Part shown: piece by piece, positions 1-5,232 of the stretch
Numbering within the stretch: position 1 is the first letter of the stretch
How the letters are laid out: each line of letters opens with the position of its first letter
From: Eubacterium sp.
GTDB taxonomy: Bacteria > Bacillota > Clostridia > Oscillospirales > Acutalibacteraceae
Assembly (NCBI GenBank): GCA_017543725.1
Contig: JAFYFO010000173.1
Location: forward strand, 1-7,436
Length of the DNA: 7,436 bases
Direction of reading: 5' to 3'
The notes under the pieces: model-generated
The model's database searches: none
The model's input: only the letters and a program-made list of their open reading frames with translations
What the model was told of the DNA's origin: nothing
Translations under genes and position numbers: made by a program

Positions 1-210
1 ATGGTATTCTTTTAAACCCTCAAATTGAATATTGAAAAAGTCGATAAAAATAATATTTGCGTTATCGTCGGTTCTTTTTATATGTTCAATATAAGCGAGG
101 AGCAAACTTGATTTTACGCAGCGGCGTATGCCGGATATTATTTTAATATCGGGCGTTCCTTTAAGGTCAATCAGTCTGTTTAAATAATACTTTCTTTCTA
201 TTAATTTCAA
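1..210 (-). CDS. N-terminal part of an AAA-type ATPase (AAA_14/DUF4143-like), cut by window edge
   Basis: Seventy codons are open on the minus strand from TTG at 210 to the window edge; the 3' part is missing. The translation begins MKLIERKYYLNRLIDL and continues with DIKIISGIRRCVKSSLLLAY (residues 21-40), then IIFIDFFNIQFEGL. This is the usual opening of ATP-binding proteins with an AAA_14 domain and a C-terminal DUF4143, often of unknown function and sometimes compared with toxin-antitoxin or restriction-like modules. Start choice: an in-frame TAA at 238-240 limits the start to TTG at 231 or 210, and GGAAGTGG just upstream favours 210. The family Walker A normally reads GxRRxGKS; here residue 32 is valine (codon GTA, 115-117) before Lys33, which should weaken nucleotide binding. 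The gene may therefore be a degraded or non-hydrolysing copy. The family call is from memory of the motif pattern; substrate and role are unknown. Confidence 0.72.
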   Translation of the reverse strand, partial: MKLIERKYYLNRLIDLKGTPDIKIISGIRRCVKSSLLLAYIEHIKRTDDNANIIFIDFFNIQFEGLKEYH

Positions 211-253
211 ACTACCACTTCCGAAACTCAAAAAAATTTAAACTTTCGAACCT

Positions 254-282
254 ATTATACCTTTCTTAATAGTATTTGTCAA
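254..282 (-). promoter_or_regulatory. Consensus sigma-A promoter for the AAA ATPase gene
   Basis: Read on the minus strand, TTGACA (277-282) and TATAAT (254-259) are separated by exactly 17 bp. Both hexamers match consensus perfectly. Transcription would begin near 247 and reach the TTG start at 210 after a leader of roughly 37 nt. It lies just past the ridA terminator, so the ATPase gene should be its own transcription unit. Confidence 0.85.
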
Positions 283-298
283 ACATAGGAATATAAAC

Positions 299-327
299 AA
301 CAGCCTTTGATTTTTTCAAAGGCTGTT
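299..327 (-). terminator. Hairpin terminator after ridA
   Basis: AACAGCCTTTGA (299-310) and TCAAAGGCTGTT (316-327) form a perfect 12-bp stem with a 5-nt loop, 17 bp beyond the ridA stop. On the minus strand the stem is followed by GTTTATATT, a modest U-tract, so termination may be incomplete. It separates the ilvA-ridA unit from the ATPase promoter. Confidence 0.75.
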
Positions 328-344
328 TTAAGATAAATGAGTTT

Positions 345-716
345 TTATAATTCCGCTATGAGTTCAACTTCGCAAAGAACGCCTTTGGGCAAATCCTTAA
401 CCGCAACGCAGGAGCGCGCAGGTTTTGAAGTGAAATATTTTCCGTAAATCTCGTTGAATGCGGCAAAATCATTTATATCTGCAAGGAAACAAACGGTTTT
501 AACAACTTTTTCCATTGAAGTTCCCGCCGCTTCAACAACGGCTTTGAGATTTTCGCAAACCTGAGTTGTTTGCTCCTCGATTGTTTTTGCTTCAACCGAG
601 TTTGTTTTCGGGTTGATTGCTATCTGACCCGAGGTGAAAAGCAAGCCGTTTGCCTTAACAGCCTGAGAATAAGGACCGATTGCATTCGGCGCGTTATTAG
701 TTGATACGTATTCCAT
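345..716 (-). CDS. ridA: RidA family 2-iminobutanoate/2-iminopropanoate deaminase
   Basis: A 123-aa protein of the YjgF/YER057c/UK114 family, full length. RidA is a cytosolic trimer that hydrolyses reactive enamine/imine intermediates (2-aminoacrylate, 2-aminocrotonate) released by PLP enzymes such as threonine/serine dehydratase, giving 2-ketoacids and ammonia. Visible hallmarks are IGPYSQAV (13-20), the SGQI segment (29-32), the conserved arginine in PARSCVAV (Arg101), which binds the substrate carboxylate in RidA proper, and CEVELIAEL at the C-terminus with Glu116. Retention of Arg101 argues for the deaminase-active subgroup rather than the inactive Rid branches. ATG at 716 is preceded by AAGGAG with about 8 nt spacing. 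It lies downstream of ilvA on the same strand, the enzyme that makes its substrate, and probably shares the ilvA promoter, since the 132-bp gap holds repeats but no clear promoter. Confidence 0.95.
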   Translation of the reverse strand: MEYVSTNNAPNAIGPYSQAVKANGLLFTSGQIAINPKTNSVEAKTIEEQTTQVCENLKAVVEAAGTSMEKVVKTVCFLADINDFAAFNEIYGKYFTSKPARSCVAVKDLPKGVLCEVELIAEL

Positions 717-736
717 AATGGTTGCTCCTTATATTA

Positions 737-765
737 GTTTCGAGTTGCGAGTTGCGAGTTTTCGG
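737..765. repeat. Heptamer-period repeat upstream of ridA (GTTxCGA type)
   Basis: Units GTTTCGA (737), GTTGCGA (744 and 751) and a closing GTTTTCGG (758-765). The 29-nt block matches the reverse complement of the block at 5596-5624 at 24 of 29 positions. On the ridA sense strand it ends in ...GAAAC followed by TAATATAAGGAG, so it abuts the ridA ribosome binding site, just as the other copy abuts that of obgE. Confidence 0.8.
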
Positions 766-769
766 TTTC

Positions 770-810
770 TCGCTGCGCTCAATCAATTAATTATAATCGG
801 AGCGAAGCGA
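770..810. repeat. Inverted repeat in the ilvA-ridA spacer
   Basis: TCGCTGCGCTC (770-780) and GAGCGAAGCGA (800-810) pair over 11 positions with one mismatch, enclosing an AT-rich 19-nt loop. In the ilvA-ridA transcript this would be a stable hairpin between two heptamer-repeat blocks. There is no U-tract after it, so it is not a typical terminator; it could act as an mRNA processing or stability element that tunes ridA relative to ilvA (inference). Confidence 0.7.
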
Positions 811-815
811 CCCGG

Positions 816-847
816 AATTCGTAATTCGTCACTCGTAATTCGTAATT
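816..847. repeat. 32-nt heptamer-period repeat at the ilvA 3' end (copy 1)
   Basis: Units of the form AATTCGT or CACTCGT with CG at 820, 827, 834 and 841. The 32 nt are identical to the reverse complement of 7290-7321. The block stops one base before the ilvA stop codon (849-851). Read on the ilvA sense strand it has the same orientation as the copy at the end of mrnC. Confidence 0.9.
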
Positions 848-848
848 T

Positions 849-2045
849 TTAACAGACCTGAAATCCTGCTTCTGTAAGTGCGTTTTTAACCGCCGCAATA
901 TGTTCAAAGTTCCTTGTTTCAACTCCGATTTTAAGATAGCAGTCGGTTATATTCATATCAAGGTCGGTTGAATCGTAGTTAACCGAAACAACATTTGCGC
1001 CCTGCTCGGCGATAATCCTGCTAACTCCTGCAAGTTGACCGGGCTTATCGGAAAGCGCGATAACAATATCGGCTGTTCTGCCTCCCATAAGAAGACCTCT
1101 TTCAATAACCCTTGAAAGAATTGTTACATCAATATTTCCTCCCGAAACAAGACAGCAGATGTTTTTGCCCTGCATATCGGGAATTTTTCCGTTCATAACG
1201 GCAGCAACGGGAACTGCGCCCGCGCCTTCCGCAATGAGTTTCTGCTGTTCAAGAAGGGTTAAAATTGCAAGAGCGATTTCATCATCGGTTACGGTTATGA
1301 TCCCGTCAACATATTCTTTGCAGATATCATATGTAAGATTTCCGGGGGTTTTAACGGCAATACCGTCGGCAATGGTGTTGACTTTTGAAAGGGTTTCGAT
1401 TTCGCCGTCTTCAATACTCTTTTGCATTGAGGGAGCGCCGCTTGCCTGAACACCGTAAACCTTGCAACTCGGCTTCAGTTGCTTAATTGCATAAGCAACG
1501 CCTGCGATAAGTCCGCCGCCTCCAATCGGAACAACAACAATATCCGCTTCGGGAAGTTGATTGAGAATTTCAAGCCCGATTGTTCCCTGACCCGCGATAA
1601 CATCTTCATCATTGAAAGGATGAATAAACGCCATCTTTTTTTCTTTCTGAAGTTCGAGCGCTTTATTATACGCGTCGTCATAAACGCCTTTAACCATACA
1701 GATTTCAGCGCCGTACTTCCTTGTTGCTTCAACCTTGCTGATGGGAGCGCCTTCGGGCAGGCATATTAATGATTTAATGCCGCTTTTTGTTGCCGCAAGA
1801 GCAACGCCCTGGGCATGGTTTCCTGCGGAACAGGCAATAACGCCGTTTTTCTTTTCATCATCCGAAAGTTGGCTGATTTTATAATATGAACCGCGAACTT
1901 TGAAAGAACCCGTTACCTGAAGGTTTTCCGTTTTAAGAAAAACATTTGCTCTCGGATTGAGTTTCGGCGCGGCAATCATATCCGTTTGGCGAACAATTTC
2001 GCTCAGAACACGGGAAGCCTTATAGATTTTATCAAGTGTTAACAT
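849..2045 (-). CDS. ilvA: Threonine ammonia-lyase (threonine dehydratase) with C-terminal ACT domain
   Basis: A 398-aa PLP enzyme, the medium-length form common in clostridia. It deaminates L-threonine to 2-oxobutanoate and ammonia (also serine to pyruvate), the first step of isoleucine synthesis or a catabolic route. The fold-type II catalytic domain (about 1-315) shows the Schiff-base lysine in TGSFKVRG (Lys49), SAGNHAQG (73-80), the phosphate-binding glycine loop GGGGL (175-179), and SGGNID (301-306) by the pyridine nitrogen. Residues about 326-398 form a single ACT-like domain (DIVIALSDKPGQLAGVSRII), shorter than the double regulatory domain of E. coli IlvA, so effector response cannot be assumed. 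ATG at 2045 has AGGTG 5 nt upstream. The promoter gives a leader of only about 26 nt, so no T-box or attenuator fits. ridA follows as its functional partner. Confidence 0.95.
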   Translation of the reverse strand: MLTLDKIYKASRVLSEIVRQTDMIAAPKLNPRANVFLKTENLQVTGSFKVRGSYYKISQLSDDEKKNGVIACSAGNHAQGVALAATKSGIKSLICLPEGAPISKVEATRKYGAEICMVKGVYDDAYNKALELQKEKKMAFIHPFNDEDVIAGQGTIGLEILNQLPEADIVVVPIGGGGLIAGVAYAIKQLKPSCKVYGVQASGAPSMQKSIEDGEIETLSKVNTIADGIAVKTPGNLTYDICKEYVDGIITVTDDEIALAILTLLEQQKLIAEGAGAVPVAAVMNGKIPDMQGKNICCLVSGGNIDVTILSRVIERGLLMGGRTADIVIALSDKPGQLAGVSRIIAEQGANVVSVNYDSTDLDMNITDCYLKIGVETRNFEHIAAVKNALTEAGFQVC

Positions 2046-2077
2046 TTTATCACCTGCTTCTTAAATTTGCTTTTAAT

Positions 2078-2106
2078 ATTTTAATACTAATATATTTCAA
2101 AGTCAA
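2078..2106 (-). promoter_or_regulatory. Promoter of ilvA(-ridA)
   Basis: On the minus strand TTGACT (2101-2106) and TAAAAT (2078-2083) are 17 bp apart. Predicted transcription start is near 2071. The -35 hexamer lies inside the left arm of the 2094-2134 inverted repeat. Confidence 0.75.
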
Positions 2107-2134
2107 TTGTTTTTGTTTTTCTTGACTTTGAAAT
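2094..2134. promoter_or_regulatory. Inverted repeat spanning two divergent -35 boxes; candidate operator
   Basis: ATTTCAAAGTCAA (2094-2106) and TTGACTTTGAAAT (2122-2134) are perfect 13-bp complements around a T-rich 15-nt centre. Each arm holds an outward-facing TTGACT, so a protein bound here would cover both the ilvA promoter and the promoter facing the lipoprotein gene. No regulator is assigned. The symmetry could also simply reflect a duplicated promoter. Confidence 0.6.
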
Positions 2135-2150
2135 GGTTATAAGATAGAAT
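2122..2150 (+). promoter_or_regulatory. Divergent promoter facing the solute-binding lipoprotein gene
   Basis: TTGACT (2122-2127), a 17-bp spacer and TAGAAT (2145-2150). Transcription would start near 2157 and run through about 217 nt of leader containing the palindromic repeats before the ATG at 2374. No better promoter was found between 2151 and 2373. Confidence 0.65.
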
Positions 2151-2182
2151 TAAATCAAATATATTTGCCTTCTTACGATAAT

Positions 2183-2223
2183 TTCCCCTCATCCGTCTGC
2201 CATACTGCAGCCACCTTCCCCCG
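2183..2223. repeat. Palindromic intergenic repeat, copy A head
   Basis: Begins TTCCCCTCATCCGTC and ends CACCTTCCCCCG, the same start and end as copy B at 2229. The middle (CTGCCATACTGCAGC) differs, and the matching GGGGAAGG half is not adjacent. It appears to resume at 2311. Such CCCCTCATCC-type elements are frequent between genes in gut clostridia (recollection, not searched). Confidence 0.7.
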
Positions 2224-2228
2224 TTCAA

Positions 2229-2286
2229 TTCCCCTCATCCGTCGGCTCCAAGTGTTCGCCGACACCTTCCCCCGAGGGGGAAGGCT
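2229..2286. repeat. Palindromic intergenic repeat, copy B complete
   Basis: Starts TTCCCCTCATCC. It contains two stems: GTCGGC (2241-2246) with GCCGAC (2258-2263), and CCTTCCCCC (2265-2273) with GGGGGAAGG (2276-2284), the latter needing its innermost base pair opened for a loop. The second stem is not followed by a U-tract, so it is not a terminator. It lies in the predicted leader of the lipoprotein gene. Confidence 0.8.
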
Positions 2287-2310
2287 TGATAGGTTTAAAT
2301 GATAATATTC

Positions 2311-2323
2311 GGGAAGGCTTAAT
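2311..2323. repeat. Palindromic intergenic repeat, probable copy A tail
   Basis: GGGAAGGCTTAATA here resembles GGGAAGGCTTGATA at the end of copy B (2278-2291), and the similarity continues more weakly on the right (GTTTGAGTG against GTTTAAATG). It is interpreted as the displaced second half of copy A. Confidence 0.5.
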
Positions 2324-2373
2324 ATGTTTGAGTGGTTTTATTATTGGAAACCAATTAAAGTGGAGATAATATT

Positions 2374-3213
2374 ATGAAAAGGTTTATTGCAATTCTTTTA
2401 TCGGTTGTTTTGATTTGTGCGGCGTTTTCGGGCTGTTCATCAAACAAAAATGAAAAATACAGCGCTGAAAAGTTGATTATCGGATATAACGAGGCGCGCT
2501 CTCCGTTTCTTGATATTGACAAAAACTCAAAAGCAAGCGGATTTGAAGCGGAACTTTTCAAAGCCGTTTTTGATAATGTTAAGGGCGATTTCAAGAGTTA
2601 CACTTTTGAAAAGGTTGAAGAGGGCTATGCCCTTGAAGACGACGGCGGTTTCTTTGATTCAAAGAATAATGAATACAGCGCCGCGCTTCTTATGGGAGGA
2701 GTTTCGAAAAACAGTGCAACTTTCAACGAGGATTATTCCTTCACCGAGCCGATTATAACAAACAGAATCATTGCGGTTGCTCCGAAAAACAGCGAAAGAA
2801 AAACTTTTTCGGATTTCAAAAACGCAAAAGTTGTTGTTTTAAGCGAAAACGCAAAGAAAGCCTTTGAGGAAAACAGCGCGATATCTTCTCAGTGCAAATC
2901 GGTTAAAGAGGCAACGGATATTGAGGAAGCGCTCTCTCAACTTGATTCGGGCAAGGCGGAAATTCTAGTTTGCGATGAACTCAGTTTCAACCCGAGCGCA
3001 AAGGCAAAGGATTATTTCGTTTTTGAAAACGAACTTGATACAATTGAATATGTTATTGCCTGCGCTAAATACAGTGGCTGGAAGGATTCCTTAAACGAAG
3101 CAATCAAAGAACTCAAAGATGAATCCTACGGCGGCGGAGATGAATTCACTCCTCTTGTTGAAAAATATTTTGGCTACAATGCCTCTTCATTTGAATACAG
3201 TATTCAGGAATAA
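2374..3213 (+). CDS. Solute-binding lipoprotein, SBP family 3-like, divergent binding site
   Basis: A 279-aa exported protein. Residues 1-20 are a signal peptide (KR, then a hydrophobic core) ending in FSGC, so Cys21 should be lipidated and the protein anchored to the outer face of the membrane. The rest has the family 3 amino-acid-binding layout: KLIIGYNEARSPF (33-45), GFEAELFKAVF (56-66), DYSFTEPI (120-127), FSDFKNAKVVVLSE (145-158), a lobe ending in EILVCD (196-201), and a C-terminal helix region. The usual arginine that holds the ligand carboxylate (family pattern TxxR before the FSxPY segment) is not seen; the stretch reads GGVSKNSATFNED. The GT motif of the second lobe is also absent. 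No permease or ATPase gene is beside it. GGAG at 2362-2365 gives 8 nt spacing to ATG. Ligand is unknown; a sensory or unlinked-transporter role is possible. Confidence 0.8.
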   Translation: MKRFIAILLSVVLICAAFSGCSSNKNEKYSAEKLIIGYNEARSPFLDIDKNSKASGFEAELFKAVFDNVKGDFKSYTFEKVEEGYALEDDGGFFDSKNNEYSAALLMGGVSKNSATFNEDYSFTEPIITNRIIAVAPKNSERKTFSDFKNAKVVVLSENAKKAFEENSAISSQCKSVKEATDIEEALSQLDSGKAEILVCDELSFNPSAKAKDYFVFENELDTIEYVIACAKYSGWKDSLNEAIKELKDESYGGGDEFTPLVEKYFGYNASSFEYSIQE

Positions 3214-3221
3214 TAAATAAC

Positions 3222-3251
3222 AAAAACAGGTTCAGAGCGAACCTGTTTTTT
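3222..3251. terminator. Bidirectional terminator between convergent genes
   Basis: AAAAACAGGTTC (3222-3233) pairs with GAACCTGTTTTT (3239-3250) around AGAGC. T-runs follow the stem on both strands: six T at 3246-3251 on plus, five T on minus. It sits 8 nt after the lipoprotein stop and about 30 nt after the stop of the opposing gene, serving both. Confidence 0.92.
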
Positions 3252-3280
3252 ATTGTGAAAGATGAATTATTTACCGGCAA

Positions 3281-4759
3281 CTATTTTATCTTCTGCTTTT
3301 TTGTTTTAGCGTCGCAGGTTATGCGGACTCCGAGTTTTTTCAGAGTGTTTTCATCAACGGGGGAAAGAATAACCGTTGAATGCATTTCAGTGTTTTTAAG
3401 ATTTTTGAGTTGAGCAAGCGCCGCCGCGGCGTTTTTATCGGTTGCCGCCGAAATTGAAAGCGCAAGAAGCGTTTCATCAGTATGCAACCTCGGATTATGG
3501 TTTCCGAGATAGTTAACTTTAAGTTGCTGAACGGGCTTGATAACCTCGGGAAGAATGAGGAAGATTTCGTCGTCTATTCCTGCGAGGGATTTAAGCGCGT
3601 TTAAAAGCATTGCCGAACAGCAGCCGAGGAGTTCGGAGGTTTTTCCGGTTAAGATTTCTCCGTTATTAAGTTCAATTGCCGCCGCAGGCTGATTGGTTCT
3701 TTTTTCAACTTCTCTTGCTGGAAGAATACATTTTCTGTCTGTTTCGGAAATTCCTGCCTGATTGAGAAGAAGTTCAAGTTTATAAACCTCTTCTTTTGCG
3801 TCGGGCGAATTAACTCCTGCGCAAAGCGCTTTGAAATATCTTCTTATGATTTCCTGATTTGACGCTTCGCAGCAAGCCTCGTCGTCAACAATGCATTTGC
3901 CCGCCATATTAACGCCCATATCGGTTGGGGATTTATAGGGGCATTTGCCGTAAATCTTATCAAAAGTTGCCTTTAAAACAGGGAAAATTTCAACATCGCG
4001 GTTGTAGTTAACCGTTGTTTTTCCGTATGCTTCAAGGTGCCAGGGGTCAATCATATTAACATCATTGAGGTCTGCCGTTGCCGCTTCATATGCAATGTTA
4101 ACAGGGTGGCGCAGGGGAAGATTCCAGATTGGGAAAGTTTCAAATTTCGCGTATCCCGCTTTGATTCCTCTTTTGTTTTCGTGATATAACTGGGAAAGGC
4201 AGGTTGCCATTTTTCCGCTTCCGGGACCCGGCGCGGTTATAACAACAAGTTTTCTTGATGTTTCGATATAATCATTTTTGCCGTAGCCCTCGTCGCTGAC
4301 AATCTGAGAAATATTTGAAGGATAGCCCTCGATAACATAGTGGTGGTAAACGGGATAACCCATTGCCCCAAGCCTTTTTTCAAACGCTTCAACGCGCGTT
4401 GAGGGAGTATATTTGGTTAAAACAACCGAGCCGACCATAAGACCGATATTGGTGAATTCGCCGATAAGGCGAACAACATCGTCGTCATAGGTTATTCCGA
4501 GGTCGCCGCGGAGTTTTGCCTTTTCAATATCCTGAGCGTTGATAACAATAACAATTTCAGCCTCGTCTTTAAGTTGAAGAAGCATCTGGAGTTTGCTGTC
4601 GGGCTGGAAACCGGGAAGAACTCTTGAAGCGTGGAAGTCGTCAAAAAGTTTTCCGCCGAATTCAAGATAGAGTTTTCCGCCGAATTCGCTTATTCTTTCG
4701 CGAATTCTCGAGGATTGAAGTGATTTATATTTGTCGTTGTCAAATCCCGTTTTATACAT
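3281..4759 (-). CDS. DUF1846 (UPF0371) family protein
   Basis: A 492-aa protein of the DUF1846/UPF0371 family, full length and highly conserved, function not established. Signature stretches (numbered from the ATG at 4759) are GFDNDKYKSLQ near the N-terminus, ISEFGGKLYLEFGGKLFDDF (23-42), SDEGYGKNDYIE, the glycine-rich APGPGSGKMATC (176-187), FETFPIWNLPLRHPVN (206-221), and DLNDVNMIDPWHLEAYG. The glycine-rich segment resembles a phosphate-binding loop but lacks the exact GxxxxGK spacing, so nucleotide binding is only suggested. No signal peptide or membrane segment, so cytosolic. The frame is open five codons further to a TTG at 4774, but that codon overlaps the Shine-Dalgarno site, so ATG at 4759 is chosen. 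It is a single-gene unit with its own promoter and terminator, convergent with the lipoprotein gene and divergent from the DUF1858 gene. Confidence 0.92.
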   Translation of the reverse strand: MYKTGFDNDKYKSLQSSRIRERISEFGGKLYLEFGGKLFDDFHASRVLPGFQPDSKLQMLLQLKDEAEIVIVINAQDIEKAKLRGDLGITYDDDVVRLIGEFTNIGLMVGSVVLTKYTPSTRVEAFEKRLGAMGYPVYHHYVIEGYPSNISQIVSDEGYGKNDYIETSRKLVVITAPGPGSGKMATCLSQLYHENKRGIKAGYAKFETFPIWNLPLRHPVNIAYEAATADLNDVNMIDPWHLEAYGKTTVNYNRDVEIFPVLKATFDKIYGKCPYKSPTDMGVNMAGKCIVDDEACCEASNQEIIRRYFKALCAGVNSPDAKEEVYKLELLLNQAGISETDRKCILPAREVEKRTNQPAAAIELNNGEILTGKTSELLGCCSAMLLNALKSLAGIDDEIFLILPEVIKPVQQLKVNYLGNHNPRLHTDETLLALSISAATDKNAAAALAQLKNLKNTEMHSTVILSPVDENTLKKLGVRITCDAKTKKQKIK

Positions 4760-4765
4760 ATGTTT

Positions 4766-4772
4766 CTCCTCC
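4766..4772 (-). promoter_or_regulatory. Ribosome binding site that fixes the DUF1846 start
   Basis: GGAGGAG on the minus strand lies 6 nt before ATG 4759-4757. The alternative upstream TTG start (4774-4772) shares a base with this site and so cannot use it. Confidence 0.88.
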
Positions 4773-4789
4773 AAAAAAATACAAAATAT

Positions 4790-4818
4790 ATTTTATCATC
4801 ATCGGTATAATTTTTCAA
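4790..4818 (-). promoter_or_regulatory. Promoter of the DUF1846 gene
   Basis: On the minus strand TTGAAA (4813-4818) and TAAAAT (4790-4795) are 17 bp apart, with a predicted start near 4783 and a leader of about 24 nt. Confidence 0.65.
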
Positions 4819-4820
4819 TA

Positions 4821-4838
4821 ATTATTAACGATAATAAT
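4821..4838. promoter_or_regulatory. AT-rich inverted repeat between divergent promoters; candidate operator
   Basis: ATTATTA (4821-4827) and TAATAAT (4832-4838) flank ACGA. It lies between the two divergent -35 boxes (4813-4818 and 4854-4859). The 7-4-7 geometry recalls Rex-type sites, but the sequence does not match the Rex consensus TTGTTAA-N4-TTAACAA. In such AT-rich DNA chance is a real alternative. Confidence 0.35.
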
Positions 4839-4853
4839 AAAAAATTTTTACTC

Positions 4854-4885
4854 TTGACATACGGCGGGTATTATGATAGTATCAT
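4854..4885 (+). promoter_or_regulatory. Promoter of the DUF1858 gene with a palindrome over the -10 box
   Basis: TTGACA (4854-4859), a 17-bp spacer and TAGTAT (4877-4882). The -10 is embedded in the perfect palindrome ATGATA-G-TATCAT (4873-4885). A factor bound to the palindrome would block RNA polymerase directly. Predicted start is near 4889, with a leader of about 47 nt. Confidence 0.78.
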
Positions 4886-4935
4886 TTGCGGAAAAACCTA
4901 TAAAACAAATAGGAATTAAAAAGGAGGATAAACCT

Positions 4936-5136
4936 ATGGAAATAACAAAACAAACAACAATGGGCGAAATGCTCGAGTTCGACAGAGGAATTGCGGTTAT
5001 CCTGATGAATAACGGAATGCACTGCGTTGGCTGTCCTGCCTCAATCGGCGAAAGTCTTGAAGAGGCTTGTATGGTTCACGGCATTGATTGCGATGATGTG
5101 CTTGTTCAGATTAAGGAATATCTTGCGAATAAATAA
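4936..5136 (+). CDS. DUF1858 domain protein, HCP-associated redox-disulfide type
   Basis: A 66-aa protein consisting of one DUF1858 domain, the family also described as the hybrid-cluster-protein-associated redox disulfide domain. The opening KQTTMGEMLEFDRGIAVILM is followed by GMHCVGCPASIGESLEEACMVHG, in which Cys30 and Cys33 form a CxxC-like pair, and DDVLVQIKEYLA closes the domain. Function is not established; a disulfide or metal/redox role is inferred from the cysteine pair and from known gene neighbourhoods of the family. The frame is open upstream to an ATG at 4873, but that codon lies in the promoter -10 region, while AGGAGG at 4922-4927 is 8 nt before ATG 4936, so 4936 is the start. 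It has its own promoter and terminator and no hybrid cluster protein gene beside it. Confidence 0.9.
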   Translation: MEITKQTTMGEMLEFDRGIAVILMNNGMHCVGCPASIGESLEEACMVHGIDCDDVLVQIKEYLANK

Positions 5137-5161
5137 GTTTCGCGTTTCGCGTTTTGTTCGG
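5137..5161. repeat. Heptamer-period repeat after the DUF1858 gene (left inverted copy)
   Basis: Units GTTTCGC (5137 and 5144), GTTTTGT (5151), then TCGG. It begins at the base after the stop codon TAA (5134-5136). It is an inverted partner of 5596-5624, the main difference being a 4-nt deletion near the inner end. Confidence 0.8.
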
Positions 5162-5170
5162 GCAATTATT

Positions 5171-5202
5171 AGGGGCGGAGGATATCCGCCCTTTATTTTT
5201 TT
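5171..5202 (+). terminator. Rho-independent terminator after the DUF1858 gene
   Basis: GGGCGGA pairs with TCCGCCC (stem within 5171-5193, loop GGATA), followed by CTTTATTTTTTT. It is a strong GC stem with a long T-run and should end the DUF1858 transcript, isolating the next gene. Confidence 0.9.
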
Positions 5203-5203
5203 C

Positions 5204-5232
5204 TTGAAATAATATAGTTATTGTGTTAATCT
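5204..5232 (+). promoter_or_regulatory. Possible weak promoter abutting the small membrane-protein start
   Basis: TTGAAA (5204-5209), 17 bp, then TAATCT (5227-5232). The -10 ends directly at the first ATG (5233), so the transcript would start near the second ATG at 5239, implying a leaderless message. The hexamers are only fair matches. Confidence 0.35.

Noticed and set aside
737..847. CRISPR-like array
   Set aside because: The 7-nt units are contiguous without spacers and no cas genes are present.
1159..1769. Plus-strand open frames of 96 aa inside ilvA
   Set aside because: Antisense to well-conserved PLP-enzyme motifs, with no ribosome binding site or recognisable domain.
2046..2077. T-box or attenuator leader for ilvA
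   Set aside because: The promoter leaves only about 26 nt of leader, too short for either.
2343..2355. ATTGG-AAA-CCAAT short palindrome before the lipoprotein ribosome binding site
   Set aside because: Five-base arms in AT-rich DNA are likely by chance, with no supporting context.
2157..2373. Riboswitch in the lipoprotein leader
   Set aside because: The structure there is explained by the palindromic repeats, and no known aptamer core or terminator hairpin was recognised.
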